A stretch of 41,945 bases of DNA from Demequina pelophila. Its GTDB lineage: Bacteria; Actinomycetota; Actinomycetes; Actinomycetales; Demequinaceae. Below, one piece after another: positions 1 to 13,216 of this stretch (positions within the stretch are counted from its first letter, which is position 1; every line of letters begins with the position of its first letter). The stretch covers positions 135,143-177,087 of the forward strand of contig NZ_BBLY01000006.1 of assembly GCF_000971175.1 (NCBI RefSeq), read 5' to 3'. The notes below the pieces were generated by a model, which saw only the letters and a program-made list of their open reading frames with translations, was not told where the DNA came from and searched no databases. The translations under genes were made by a program, and so were the position numbers.

Positions 1-25
1 GGCCGGGGCCGGGGCCGGGGCCGGG
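1..25. repeat. GGGGCC hexamer tandem repeat
   Basis: About four head-to-tail GGGGCC units open the window. The rest of the stretch up to the katA terminator is G/C-rich, and no gene can be supported in 1-161. The repeat may continue outside the window. Confidence 0.6.
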
Positions 26-77
26 CGTCGACGGGGGCCCGGGCGGGGGAAGGGAGGCCCCGCCCCCCGGAACGCGC

Positions 78-114
78 CGAGGCCCGGCCACCCCTGTGTG
101 GTGACCGGGCCTCG
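78..114 (-). terminator. Hairpin terminator after katA
   Basis: The arms CGAGGCCCGG-c-CAC and GTG-a-CCGGGCCTCG form a stem of about 13 pairs with one mismatch around a 10-nt loop. The hairpin lies about 50 nt past the katA stop. There is no clear U-tract, as is common in high-GC actinobacteria. Confidence 0.55.
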
Positions 115-161
115 GACTGGCCGGCCTCGGGCGAGGACCGGACGGAGAGTCGGACGGAGGG

Positions 162-1637
162 TCAGACGGTGACGGGCTCCGGCGCCAGGTTGGCGCGCAG
201 CGCGGCGCCCAGGTCCGCGTCCACGCTGGTCCAGTACTGGATCGCGCGCTCACGGATCTCGTCGGACTTCACGCCGCCCACGTGACCGGTGATGGTCTCG
301 AGGAAGGCGGCCTTCTGCTCGGCGGTGAACACCTCGCGGTAGAGCGTGCCGGCCTGGCCGAAGTCTTCGTCCTCGGGGTGGAGGGTGGCGGCCGCACGGA
401 CCATCACCGCATCGTTCTCCCACGTGCCCGCCTCGCCGGCGCGGGCCGGGTCGGCGTGCGCGCCGCCGCGCGTGTTGGGCGCGTAGACGGGGGCGTCGGG
501 CGACGCGAAGGAGTAGCGCATCGAGCCGTCCTTCGAGTACGAGTGGCCGTTCGCGTCCGCCGCCTTGGGGGCGTTGACCGGGAGGTCGGCGTGGTTGGTG
601 CCCACGCGGTAGCGGTGCGCGTCCGCGTAGGAGAAGATGCGCGCCATCAGCATCTTGTCGGGCGAGGCGCCGATGCCGGGGACGAAGTTCGAGGGCGCGA
701 AGGTGGCCTGCTCGATCTGCGCGAAGTAGTTCTCCGGGTTGCGGTTGAGCTCCATGACGCCCACGGGGATGAGCGGGTAGTCGGCGTGCGGCCACACCTT
801 GGTGAGGTCGAACGGGTTGAAGCGGTAGGTCTTCGCGTCCTCGTAGGGCATGACCTGCACGGAGAGGTCCCAGCGCGGGAAGTCGCCGGCCTCGATGTGC
901 TCGTAGAGGTCGCGGATGTGGACGTCGCCGTCCGAGCCCGCGAGCTCCGCCGCCTTCTCGTTGCTCATGCCGTGCACGCCCTGCTGGGAGATGAAGTGGT
1001 ACTTCACCCAGAAGCGCTCGCCCTCGGCGTTGACCCACTGGTAGGTGTGCGAGCCGTAGCCGTTCATCTCGCGCCACGAGCGGGGCAGGCCGCGCTCGCC
1101 CATGAGCCACGTCACCTGGTGCGCCGACTCGGGCTGCAGCGACCAGAAGTCCCACTGCATGTCGTTGTCGCGCAGGTGCGAGCCGGGCAGTCGCTTCTGC
1201 GAGCGGATGAAGTCCGGGAACTTGATGCCGTCGCGGATGAAGAAGATGGGGGTGTTGTTGCCCACCAGGTCGTAGTTGCCCTCGGTGGTGTAGAACTTCA
1301 GCGCGAAGCCGCGGGGGTCGCGCCAGGTGTCGGGGGAGCCCGACTCGCCGGCGACCGAGGAGAAGCGCGCGAGCATCTCCGTCTGCACGCCGTCCTGGAA
1401 CAGGGCCGCGCGCGTGTACTTCGCGATCTCCGGGTTGGTGGTGGTGAACGTGCCGAAGGCGCCGCCGCCCTTGGCGTGCACCACGCGCTCCGGGACGCGC
1501 TCACGGTTGAACTGGGCGAGCTTCTCGACCAGGTAGTGGTCGGTCAGCGCGGTGACGCCGTCGTTGCCGACGGTCAGCGAGTGCTGGTCCGAGGGCACCG
1601 GCGCCCCGGCGTTGGTGGTGGTGAACTTCTCCGACAT
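162..1637 (-). CDS. katA: Monofunctional heme catalase
   Basis: Dismutates hydrogen peroxide to water and oxygen in the cytoplasm. The 491-residue length fits small-subunit (clade 3 type) heme catalases. Visible active-site elements are the distal His54 in RVVHAKG, the distal Asn127 in DLVGNNTP, and the proximal heme ligand Tyr337 in [10 protein letters not shown]; their spacing equals that of the human enzyme (H75, N148, Y358). The ATG is preceded by AGGAG, which directly abuts the TAA stop of the upstream furA. The two genes are 11 nt apart on the same strand and almost certainly co-transcribed. The coupling to a Fur-family regulator suggests peroxide induction. Function is confident; the symbol katA is by family. 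Confidence 0.96.
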   Translation of the reverse strand: MSEKFTTTNAGAPVPSDQHSLTVGNDGVTALTDHYLVEKLAQFNRERVPERVVHAKGGGAFGTFTTTNPEIAKYTRAALFQDGVQTEMLARFSSVAGESGSPDTWRDPRGFALKFYTTEGNYDLVGNNTPIFFIRDGIKFPDFIRSQKRLPGSHLRDNDMQWDFWSLQPESAHQVTWLMGERGLPRSWREMNGYGSHTYQWVNAEGERFWVKYHFISQQGVHGMSNEKAAELAGSDGDVHIRDLYEHIEAGDFPRWDLSVQVMPYEDAKTYRFNPFDLTKVWPHADYPLIPVGVMELNRNPENYFAQIEQATFAPSNFVPGIGASPDKMLMARIFSYADAHRYRVGTNHADLPVNAPKAADANGHSYSKDGSMRYSFASPDAPVYAPNTRGGAHADPARAGEAGTWENDAVMVRAAATLHPEDEDFGQAGTLYREVFTAEQKAAFLETITGHVGGVKSDEIRERAIQYWTSVDADLGAALRANLAPEPVTV

Positions 1638-1648
1638 GGGAGGGCTCC

Positions 1649-2104
1649 TTAGGTGTGGGTGGGAACTGTGGGGGACTTCTCGTGGGAGGACTGCCGACAG
1701 TCGCGGCACTCCCCCCAGAAGGTGATCTCCGCCGCCGCGACGGCGAAGCCGTGCGCGTCGTCGGGGGTGAGGCACGGCGCGGCGCCCACCAGGCAGTCGA
1801 CGTCCGCGATCGCGCCGCAGGAGGTGCACACGAGGTGGTGGTGGTTGTCGCCCACCCGCAACTCGTAGTGCGAACGGTGGTCGCCGGGCTCGATGCGGCG
1901 GGCGAGGCCGTGCGCCTCGAGGTCGTGCAGCACGTTGTACACGGCCTGCAGCGACGTGGTGGGAAGGGTCTTGGACACCTCGCCGTAGACCGCGTCGGCG
2001 GGGGCGTGCGGGAGGCCGCGCAGCGCCGCGATGACCGCCACGCGCGTCTCGGTGACACGCATGCTGGCCTCGCGGAGCACGACGCGAGCGTCGTCGGGGG
2101 ACAT
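1649..2104 (-). CDS. furA: Fur-family peroxide/iron-responsive regulator
   Basis: Metal-dependent winged-helix repressor of 151 residues. The N-terminal half carries the DNA-binding domain ([22 protein letters not shown], about residues 49-70, as separate segments [10 protein letters not shown] and LHDLEAHGL). The C-terminal half has the metal motif HHHLVC at 88-93 and two CxxC pairs, C93/C96 and C133/C136, typical of the structural zinc site. It sits directly upstream of catalase as in actinobacterial furA-katG and catR-catA pairs, so a PerR-like role controlling katA and itself is inferred. A TTTGA-N5-TCAAA palindrome lies 23 nt upstream of the ATG. The start has no good Shine-Dalgarno and may be leaderless or nearly so. 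Confidence 0.92.
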   Translation of the reverse strand: MSPDDARVVLREASMRVTETRVAVIAALRGLPHAPADAVYGEVSKTLPTTSLQAVYNVLHDLEAHGLARRIEPGDHRSHYELRVGDNHHHLVCTSCGAIADVDCLVGAAPCLTPDDAHGFAVAAAEITFWGECRDCRQSSHEKSPTVPTHT

Positions 2105-2126
2105 AGGTCCCAGGGTAGCGCCTTCT

Positions 2127-2141
2127 TTTGAGCAGTTCAAA
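2127..2141. promoter_or_regulatory. Putative Fur/PerR operator
   Basis: TTTGAGCAGTTCAAA has perfect 5-bp arms around a 5-bp centre. It is an AT-rich island in a GC-rich gap and lies just upstream of furA. Position and symmetry suggest autoregulation of furA-katA. This is inference from context. Confidence 0.45.
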
Positions 2142-2310
2142 TGGAGGGACCTTTCGGACCAAGGGGACGATGCGGTGGTCGACGGCCGCCGATGCGGCGA
2201 CCGGCGGGCGGTCGACGCGCCGCTCACCGGGTGCTCACCGGGCGCCCGACGCGCGCCGCCGGGCGCCCGGTGGAAGGGTGAGGAGAGGGGACCAAGGGCC
2301 CCCTCAGGCG

Positions 2311-2329
2311 GATACCCCCGGGGGTTATC
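2311..2329. promoter_or_regulatory. CsoR/CstR-type operator
   Basis: GATACCCCCGGGGGTTATC is a pseudo-palindrome with a C5G5 core flanked by ATA and TAT, the layout of CsoR-family operators. It lies 37 nt upstream of the start of the persulfide fusion gene. CsoR-like CstR repressors are known to control rhodanese/TusA genes in response to persulfides, which matches this target. No CsoR-family gene is in the window. Confidence 0.5.
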
Positions 2330-2365
2330 GTCGTGACCAGACCCAGATACCCATGGAGGCATGCA

Positions 2366-4864
2366 ATGAAGCTGGTCGTCGTCGGCGGTGTCGCCGCCGG
2401 AGCATCCACCGCCGCCCGTGCGCGGCGCCTTGACGAGTCCGCGGAGATCGTCGTCTTCGAGCGCGGCCACCACGTCTCGTTCGCGAACTGCGGCCTGCCG
2501 TACCACGTGGGCGAGGTCATCACCGAGCGCGACCGCCTGCTCCTCCAGACCCCCGAGAGCCTGCGCGAGTCGCTCAACCTCGACGTCCGCATCGCCACCG
2601 AGGTGGTGAGCATCGACCGCGAGGCCAAGACCGTGACGGCCCGCAACGTCGACACCGGCGAGACCACCACCGAGTCCTACGACAAGCTGGCGCTGTGCAT
2701 GGGAGCGGAGGCCGTGCGCCCGCCGCTGCCCGGCATCGACCACCCTGCGGTCGAGGTCCTGCGCCGCATCGGCGACATGGACCGCATCAAGACGCGGGTC
2801 GACGATGCGCTGGCGGCCCAGAAGGCCGGCAGGCGCGGCGTGGTCACGGCGGTGGTCGTGGGCGCCGGGTACATCGGCCTCGAGATGGCGGAGAACCTCC
2901 ACCACCGCGGCGTGCGCGTCGACGTGGTCGAGCTCTCCCCGCAGATCCTGCCCCCGGTCGACGCCGACATCGCCGCCCCGGTCGAGCAGCATCTGCGCGC
3001 CCGCGGCATCGGCCTGCACCTGTCCACCAAGGCCTCGGCGTTCCGCCCGCTGGCCGATGCGGACGGCGCCGAGCGCGTGTCCGTCGAGCTCGACGAGGGC
3101 ACCGTCATCAAGGCGGACCTGGTCATCCTGGCCGCCGGCGTGAAGCCCGCCGTGGGCCTCGCCGTCGAGGCGGGCCTCGAGCTGGGCGAGCGCGGCGGCA
3201 TCAAGGTCGACACCGGCATGCGCACCTCCGACCCGGACATCTGGGCCGCGGGCGACGCCGTCGAGACCCCCCACCCGGTCCTCCCCGGCACCTACCTCGC
3301 CCCGCTCGCCGGCCCCGCGAACCGCCAGGCGCGCGTCGCGGCGGAGAACATCTGCGGCCGCGAGACCCACTACCGCTCGACCCAGGGCACGAGCATCGTG
3401 AAGGTGTTCGACATGGTCGCCGGCGGCACCGGCGCCACCAAGCGCCAGCTCGACGCCGCGGGCGTCGACTACCGCATCGTCCACGTCCACCCCTCCGGCC
3501 ACGCGGGCTACTACCCGGGCACCGCGATGATGCACATCAAGGTGCTGTTCTCCCCGGCCGACGGCGCCATCCTGGGCGCCCAGGCGTGCGGCTTCGACGG
3601 CGTGGACAAGCGCCTCGACCTGTTCGCGATGGCCATCCGCGCCGGCATGACGGTCTACGACCTCGAGGAGCAGGAGCTCGCGTACGCCCCGCCGTTCGGC
3701 TCGGCCAAGGACCCCGTCAACATGGCGGGCTTCGTGGCCTCGAACGTGCTCCGCGGGGACCTGGTGCTCTGGTACTCGGAGGACTTCCCCGCGGCCACCG
3801 AGAGCACCCGGATCATCGACGTGCGCACCGCCGAGGAGTTCGGCATCTGGCACATCCCCGGCGCGGAGAACGTGCCGCTGGCCACTATCCGCGAGGAGCT
3901 GAAGGACTGGGATCGCGACCAGCCCATCCGCCTGTACTGCGCCGTGGGATTCCGCTCGTACCTCGCGCAGCGCGCGCTCGTGCAGAACGGCTTCACCGAC
4001 GTCGCGACCCTGTCCGGCGGCTCCACCACGTTCAAGCACGTGCACGAGAAGCCCGAGGACATCTACGAGGCGCTGCCGCCCATGGAGAACTACGCGGAGG
4101 TCAAGTCCCTCGCGGACGTCCCCGCCGCGCCCACCGGCAACCTCGTCCAGCTCGACTGCACCGGACTGGCGTGCCCCGGCCCCATCATGAAGCTCGCCGA
4201 TGCGGTGAAGGCCGCCTCCCCCGGCGACGAGGTCGCGGTCACCGTGTCCGACCCGGGCTTCGCCCTCGACGGCCCCGCGTGGGCCTCGAAGAACGGCCAC
4301 ACGCTCGTCTCGCTCGAGCCGAAGGGTCCGGGGTTCATCGGCACCTTCCGCAAGGGGGGCGTGGCGCCGGTGGCGACCGCCGCATCGTCCACCAAGAACA
4401 AGACCTCGATGGTCGTGTTCTCCGGCGACCTGGACAAGGTGCTCGCGGCGTTCATCATCGCCAACGGCGCGGTCGCGATGGGCGACGAGGTGTCGATGTT
4501 CTTCACCTTCTGGGGCCTCAACGCGCTGCGCAAGACGGACCCGCCCAAGCGGGACAAGTCGATGATGGACTCGATGTTCGGCGCGATGATGCCCAAGGGG
4601 GCCGAGAAGCTCACCCTGTCGCAGATGCACATGGCCGGCGCGGGGACCGCGATGATCAAGAACGTCATGAAGAGCAACGACGTGCCGTCGCTGCCCGAGC
4701 TCATCAAGTCGGCGCAGGACGGCGGCGCGCGCCTGCTGGGCTGCACCATGACGATGGACCTGCTGGGCATGGCACAGTCGGACCTGCTCGACGGCGTCGA
4801 GCTCGCCGGCGTGGCGACCTTCCTGGGCGAGGCTAACGAGTCGGGCACCACGCTGTTCATCTGA
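2366..4864 (+). CDS. CoA-disulfide reductase-rhodanese-TusA-DsrE fusion
   Basis: An 832-residue sulfur-relay fusion. Residues 1-445 are a flavin pyridine-nucleotide disulfide oxidoreductase with the FAD motif VVVGGVAAGAS, a second Rossmann motif VVVGAGYIGLEMAE near 165, and the redox Cys42 in SFANCGLPYHVG, as in CoA-disulfide reductases. Residues about 465-560 are a rhodanese domain with active Cys525 (CAVGFRS). Residues about 590-665 are a TusA domain with Cys603 in the CPGP motif. The remainder is a DsrE2-like domain with Cys793 in LLGCTMTMDLLGM. It probably reduces CoA or low-molecular-weight persulfides/disulfides and passes sulfane sulfur between its own domains. The start is chosen for GGAGG seven nt upstream. 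All four active cysteines are present. Confidence 0.93.
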   Translation: MKLVVVGGVAAGASTAARARRLDESAEIVVFERGHHVSFANCGLPYHVGEVITERDRLLLQTPESLRESLNLDVRIATEVVSIDREAKTVTARNVDTGETTTESYDKLALCMGAEAVRPPLPGIDHPAVEVLRRIGDMDRIKTRVDDALAAQKAGRRGVVTAVVVGAGYIGLEMAENLHHRGVRVDVVELSPQILPPVDADIAAPVEQHLRARGIGLHLSTKASAFRPLADADGAERVSVELDEGTVIKADLVILAAGVKPAVGLAVEAGLELGERGGIKVDTGMRTSDPDIWAAGDAVETPHPVLPGTYLAPLAGPANRQARVAAENICGRETHYRSTQGTSIVKVFDMVAGGTGATKRQLDAAGVDYRIVHVHPSGHAGYYPGTAMMHIKVLFSPADGAILGAQACGFDGVDKRLDLFAMAIRAGMTVYDLEEQELAYAPPFGSAKDPVNMAGFVASNVLRGDLVLWYSEDFPAATESTRIIDVRTAEEFGIWHIPGAENVPLATIREELKDWDRDQPIRLYCAVGFRSYLAQRALVQNGFTDVATLSGGSTTFKHVHEKPEDIYEALPPMENYAEVKSLADVPAAPTGNLVQLDCTGLACPGPIMKLADAVKAASPGDEVAVTVSDPGFALDGPAWASKNGHTLVSLEPKGPGFIGTFRKGGVAPVATAASSTKNKTSMVVFSGDLDKVLAAFIIANGAVAMGDEVSMFFTFWGLNALRKTDPPKRDKSMMDSMFGAMMPKGAEKLTLSQMHMAGAGTAMIKNVMKSNDVPSLPELIKSAQDGGARLLGCTMTMDLLGMAQSDLLDGVELAGVATFLGEANESGTTLFI

Positions 4865-4871
4865 CCCGACA

Positions 4872-4891
4872 GGGCCGGCCTCGCCCGGCCC
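4872..4891 (+). terminator. Hairpin after the persulfide fusion gene
   Basis: GGGCCGG-cctcgc-CCGGCCC gives a perfect 7-bp GC stem starting eight nt after the stop. There is no U-tract. Confidence 0.5.
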
Positions 4892-4893
4892 AC

Positions 4894-5011
4894 GTCACCC
4901 CTCCACACAAAAGGTCACCCCTCCACACAAGGTCGGCGTGTCGCGCGGCGTGTCGCGCGATTCTCCGCCCTGACGGCGCCGATCGCGGTGCCGGTGTGTG
5001 GAGGGGTGACC
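4894..5011. repeat. Three copies of a 17-bp motif, two direct and one inverted
   Basis: GTCACCCCTCCACACAA occurs at 4894-4910 and 4914-4930, 20 bp apart. A reverse-complement copy lies at 4995-5011 with one terminal mismatch. They fill the gap between two convergent genes and do not overlap coding sequence. The inverted layout could form an RNA hairpin of about 118 nt. Confidence 0.8.
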
Positions 5012-5025
5012 TGTCGGTGGGGGGA

Positions 5026-6372
5026 CTACCCCTTGTCGGCCGGGGTCTTGACCAGCAGGAGCATCGCGAGGCCCAGGGCGACCACGGAGATGACGCCCAC
5101 GGTGCCCCAGATGATCGCGCCGAAGATGCCCAGCGACACCGACCACGCGAGCGGCGCGAGGAAGGACACGGCGCGGCCGGTCGTGGCGTAGAGGCCGAAG
5201 ATCTCCGCCTCCTTGCCGTGCGGCGCGACGCGGGCGAGCAGCGAGCGGGACGCGGCCTGCGCCGGGCCCACGCAACCGGACAGCACCAGGCCGAAGATCC
5301 AGAACACCGTGGTGCCGCCGTCCTGGAAGACCATCACGCCAATGCCCGAGGCGATGATGAGCGCCAGCGACGCGACGATCACGGCGCGGGGGCCGAAGCG
5401 GTCGTCCAGCCGGCCCGCCGCGATGGTCGCGAGGCCCGCGATGAGGTTGGCGGCGATGCCGAAGAACATCAGCTCCGTGGTGGAGAAGCCGAAGGCGCGC
5501 GCCGCGAGGATCGCGCCGAACGTGAACACGCCGGCCAGGCCGTCGCGGTAGACGGCGGAGGCGAGCAGGAACCACAGGGTCGAGCGGGCGTCGCGCCACA
5601 GCCCGCCCAGGTCTTTCGCGAGCTGGACGTAGCCGGCGAGCAGGCCGACCTTGGGGCGCTCCGACGAGTCGCCCTCGGGCACGTACACGAGCAGCGGCCA
5701 CGCGAAGGCGACGGTCCACACGGCGCAGCCGAGCGCGATCATCCGGTAGGCCATGCCGTTCGAGGTGTCCATGCCGAACCAGTCGAACTGGGTGAGCACC
5801 ACGACGATGACCATCGCGACGATGCCGCCCACGTAGCCCAGGCCCCAGCCCAGGCCGGAGACGCGGCCCATGGTCTTCTTGGTGGAGACCTGCACGATCA
5901 TCGCGTTGTAGTTCACGCCCGCGATCTCGCCGACGATCGAGCCGAGCGCGATGCAGCCCACGCCCAGCCAGAAGAAGTCAGGCGCCGCCTCGACGAAGAA
6001 CAGGCCCAGCTGGCAGGCCACCAGGACGAGCGTCATCCAGCCGATCCAGCGCTTGCGGGTGCCCCCCGCATCGGCCCGCTGGCCCAGGACGGGGGCGAAC
6101 AGGGCGACCAGGATGCCCGCGGCCGTGAGGCCCCAGCCGTAGTGCTGGGAGAGCTCGGCGATCGCGGCGTCGTACAGCTCGTTGCCCTCGCCGAGCGCGG
6201 CGATCGCCGGGTCGAGGAACGCGTCCGAGGTGAGGTAGAGCGACGCGAACACGAACGTGATGATCACCGTGTTGAAGGGCTGCGTCGCCCAGTCCCACAG
6301 CGCCCAGGCGGTGACGTTCCTGCGCGGGATGATGCGCTCGACCTGCGCGGTCGAGGAGGAGGGTGCGGTCAT
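5026..6372 (-). CDS. MFS transporter, Atg22/UMF1-like
   Basis: Integral membrane protein of 448 residues with about 12 hydrophobic helices. The N-terminal signature WALWDWATQPFNTVI and the GxxxGEIAGVNYNAMI segment are characteristic of the Atg22/UMF1 branch of the major facilitator superfamily, whose members are linked to amino-acid or small-solute export. The substrate cannot be read from sequence. The ATG start was chosen; an in-frame GTG two codons upstream (6378) is also possible, and neither has a clear Shine-Dalgarno. It is convergent with the persulfide fusion gene and its stop lies just past the repeated 17-bp motifs. Confidence 0.85.
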   Translation of the reverse strand: MTAPSSSTAQVERIIPRRNVTAWALWDWATQPFNTVIITFVFASLYLTSDAFLDPAIAALGEGNELYDAAIAELSQHYGWGLTAAGILVALFAPVLGQRADAGGTRKRWIGWMTLVLVACQLGLFFVEAAPDFFWLGVGCIALGSIVGEIAGVNYNAMIVQVSTKKTMGRVSGLGWGLGYVGGIVAMVIVVVLTQFDWFGMDTSNGMAYRMIALGCAVWTVAFAWPLLVYVPEGDSSERPKVGLLAGYVQLAKDLGGLWRDARSTLWFLLASAVYRDGLAGVFTFGAILAARAFGFSTTELMFFGIAANLIAGLATIAAGRLDDRFGPRAVIVASLALIIASGIGVMVFQDGGTTVFWIFGLVLSGCVGPAQAASRSLLARVAPHGKEAEIFGLYATTGRAVSFLAPLAWSVSLGIFGAIIWGTVGVISVVALGLAMLLLVKTPADKG

Positions 6373-6458
6373 GCGCACAGTCTGTCGCCATCGGGTGAAC
6401 GGAAGGTGACGAAACGGTGGCCGATTGCTTGACGCGTCGCTAGGTGTGGCGCATCACA

Positions 6459-7370
6459 CTACGTGTAGCGGTTCCACAGTCCGTGATGGCGCCAGCCAAC
6501 CGGGAAGCCCATTTCCGAGGGGTGGATCTCCGCGTGCCTTGTGACAAGGTCGTCCACGCGCGTCCTCCACGTGGACTCCGGAGCGATCACCATCATGAGA
6601 TGTGCGAGCGCGCACATCACGGGGAAGATGCGCGCTTCGGGAGTTGGGATCGGGTGGTGCCAGGATGCGGACATGGGGCGCTTGGAACTTCGCCGCGGTA
6701 TCACCGGGCTGTGCCCAAGGTGTTTGTTCCACAGCCGCCCGTGGTGCGCACAGATGTTTCGCACGAGGGTGAGCGCCCGAAGCCACGAGTCCAGCACGTG
6801 CGGGGCGACCTGATAGCGGTCCGCGACCGTCACGCGCACGTCGGACGACGCGCCTGTGAACAGTTCGCGAAGCGTGCCGAAACTCGAGAGCTCGGCCATC
6901 AACCAGATCGGAGGATGCGCGTGCTCGGCGTACTTCTTCTTGAAGTGCATGGCGTGGTCCTCGCGCGACTTCTGCAGTTCCGTGCGCGCACGGTCGAGCA
7001 GACGACCATGCTGGTGTGCGGAGAGCCCCGGCAGGTGTGCAGGGTCGAGGTAGCCAAAGGGACCGGAACCGATCGCCAGTTCCGTCACGAGCTGGGTGCG
7101 CACGTCGACCTCCACCCGCTCCAAAGCATCCAACACCAACAGGCGCAGCGCGCGATCGAATGTGTAGCGCAGCCAGACGTGTTCTAGTCGAGTACCAGTG
7201 CGAAACCGATCTGATCCGGCCGTGCGGAATGCGAACGCATAGCCGGACAGGCGAAAGTAGCTCACGGTTTCCAGGCGGCGGATCAGGGCGGCGCGATCGG
7301 CGATGAGTCCGCGCCCCATGAGTTGGGCTGCCTGCTCCGGAAAGGCCAGCGCAGGCTTGGCGTAGCGCAT
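6459..7370 (-). CDS. Abi_2-family protein (HEPN-type)
   Basis: A 303-residue protein resembling AbiD/AbiF-like abortive infection proteins: KPALAFPEQAAQLMGRGL at the N-terminus, then RLETVSYFRLSGYAF near 32-46, and the conserved RNICAHHGRLWN at 204-215. Its R204-N-I-C-A-H209 string fits the HEPN ribonuclease motif (R-x4-6-H). Family knowledge suggests toxin-like RNA cleavage during phage infection; that role here is inferred. It is a single gene with no visible antitoxin partner. Its DNA looks less GC-rich than the flanking housekeeping genes, and it occupies the position next to gyrA where actinobacteria usually carry a DUF3566 gene and tRNA-Ile/tRNA-Ala, so it was probably gained. The ATG with GGGGGTGGC close upstream was chosen over a longer upstream reading frame. 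Confidence 0.8.
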   Translation of the reverse strand: MRYAKPALAFPEQAAQLMGRGLIADRAALIRRLETVSYFRLSGYAFAFRTAGSDRFRTGTRLEHVWLRYTFDRALRLLVLDALERVEVDVRTQLVTELAIGSGPFGYLDPAHLPGLSAHQHGRLLDRARTELQKSREDHAMHFKKKYAEHAHPPIWLMAELSSFGTLRELFTGASSDVRVTVADRYQVAPHVLDSWLRALTLVRNICAHHGRLWNKHLGHSPVIPRRSSKRPMSASWHHPIPTPEARIFPVMCALAHLMMVIAPESTWRTRVDDLVTRHAEIHPSEMGFPVGWRHHGLWNRYT

Positions 7371-7535
7371 GCCACCCCCGTCCCGGCGAAAAGGAAACAC
7401 CCGCCAGATGCGCTTCCGTGGAGAGGCGTGGCGGGTTTGGTACCTCAAGAATATCCGAGGCCCCGTCGACTGACCGTAGTCGCGCCGCGTCTGTGGAGAA
7501 CTCACGAGGAAGCCCTGCTCCCCGGACAGTCCAGG

Positions 7536-7638
7536 CGCGGACACTGCGCACGGATCGGGTCCCGACACGCCGACGCCGCACCGCCCCGGCGGGGGACGAT
7601 GCGGCGTGTCGGCTGGGATTCCGTGCGGAGTGTCCGCG
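7536..7638. repeat. Palindromic intergenic element, family 2, copy A
   Basis: Two 37-nt arms, 7536-7572 and 7602-7638, match at 29 of 37 positions when one is reverse-complemented. The outer block is CGCGGACACT..CGCACGGA and the inner block is CCGACACGCCG, separated by a 7-nt internal bulge. The GACAC/GTGTC cores are spaced 24, 42 and 24 bp start to start. It begins five nt past the gyrA stop and could act as its terminator, though no U-tract follows. Copy B lies after dnaA. Confidence 0.85.
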
Positions 7639-7642
7639 GGGG

Positions 7643-12425
<4,783 letters not shown>

Positions 12426-12450
12426 TCAAGGTCGCGTCTGGTCCTGAGCC

Positions 12451-12456
12451 ATTCTA
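12451..12456 (-). promoter_or_regulatory. Possible gyrB -10 element
   Basis: TAGAAT on the minus strand, in the only A/T-richer patch of the gyrB leader. No convincing -35 is seen at 16-19 bp. Confidence 0.3.
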
Positions 12457-12538
12457 GGGGCTCAGAGCGGCCTTTTGGCGCTATTCACGGGGGTTTGCGC
12501 GAAGAGCGTCGGTCCGCACGTGCCTGGGGACGTCGGCG

Positions 12539-12566
12539 GGGACGATGCGGCGGTGTCGGACGATGC
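12539..12566 (+). repeat. Tandem GGACGATGC motifs
   Basis: GGGACGATGC at 12539-12548 is followed by GGACGATGC at 12558-12566, both with a trailing GGCG. The stretch resembles the loop and inner right arm of the element after gyrA (7588-7612), so it may be a partial copy. Confidence 0.6.
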
Positions 12567-12571
12567 GGCGC

Positions 12572-13216
12572 TCAGGCGGCGACGTACGTCACCGGGGCGG
12601 GCTGGTCGCCCAGGCCCACCCGCCACGAGCCGCCGCCCTGCGCCTCGGTGGGGATCGCGAAGAGGACGTTGCCGGTGACGGTCTCGCCGGCGGCGATCGC
12701 CGCGGCCTCGTCGAGGTCCTCCGGGACCACCTGCCGCGCCGGGGCGTAGGTGCTGCCGTCGGGGGCCACATAGTTGAGCGTGACCGCGGCGCGCGGGGCC
12801 ACCGCATCGTCCACCGCCACGTTCGCGACCGTCACGGGGACCATCACATAGCTGGCGCCGCTCGGGGCGGGCTCGTTGAACATGTTCTCGCTGGCGACGA
12901 TGCGGTCGGCCGACCAGGTGGCCTCGCCGACGGTCACCGCGATCTCGCCGTCCGTGACCGACTGTCCGGGGACGAGTGCTGCGGCGTCACCGTCGGGCGT
13001 CGCGTCGTCCAGCGACGCCTCGAGCGCGGTGGCGTCCTCGTCCTGGCCGAGCCCCGGACCTCCGGAGAGGCCCGCGAGTCCGAGCGCGGCGGCGGCGCCG
13101 ATGCTCCGCATCGAGACCTTGCGGCGCAGCCGGGCGCCGGGCAGCTCGACATCGAGCTCGCGGCAGGCGTCCGCGAGCTCGCGGCCGCTCACGGCGAGCG
13201 TGCGAATCTCGGTCAT
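12572..13216 (-). CDS. Membrane-anchored Ig-like (DUF4352-type) protein
   Basis: 214 residues. A basic, cytoplasmic-looking N-terminus of about 32 residues (ending RLRRKVSMRS) precedes a hydrophobic Ala/Gly/Leu helix at about 37-57, then an acidic Ala-rich linker and a beta-rich domain from about 85 (DGEIAVTVGEATW, YVMVPVTVANVAVDD, VTLNYVAPDGSTY, TGNVLFAIP). This pattern matches DUF4352/telomeric-repeat-like Ig folds in actinobacterial exported proteins. Function is unknown. The start has a strong GAGGAGG. It separates gyrB from dciA, which are adjacent in many relatives, so it is probably an insertion. Confidence 0.72.
   Translation of the reverse strand: MTEIRTLAVSGRELADACRELDVELPGARLRRKVSMRSIGAAAALGLAGLSGGPGLGQDEDATALEASLDDATPDGDAAALVPGQSVTDGEIAVTVGEATWSADRIVASENMFNEPAPSGASYVMVPVTVANVAVDDAVAPRAAVTLNYVAPDGSTYAPARQVVPEDLDEAAAIAAGETVTGNVLFAIPTEAQGGGSWRVGLGDQPAPVTYVAA

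Noticed and set aside
1..161. A gene entering from the left edge
   Set aside because: No supported reading frame; only GGGGCC repeats and the katA terminator are seen.
1649..4630. Very long minus-strand open frame running from furA across the persulfide fusion gene
   Set aside because: High GC makes stop codons rare. The upstream part is antisense to a clearly conserved gene and has repetitive His/Arg/Gly/Ala composition; only the furA end is real.
7371..7642. tRNA-Ile/tRNA-Ala expected after gyrA
   Set aside because: No cloverleaf or TTCGA-type T-loop sequence with matching stems is found; the gap holds only the palindromic element and the Abi gene leader.
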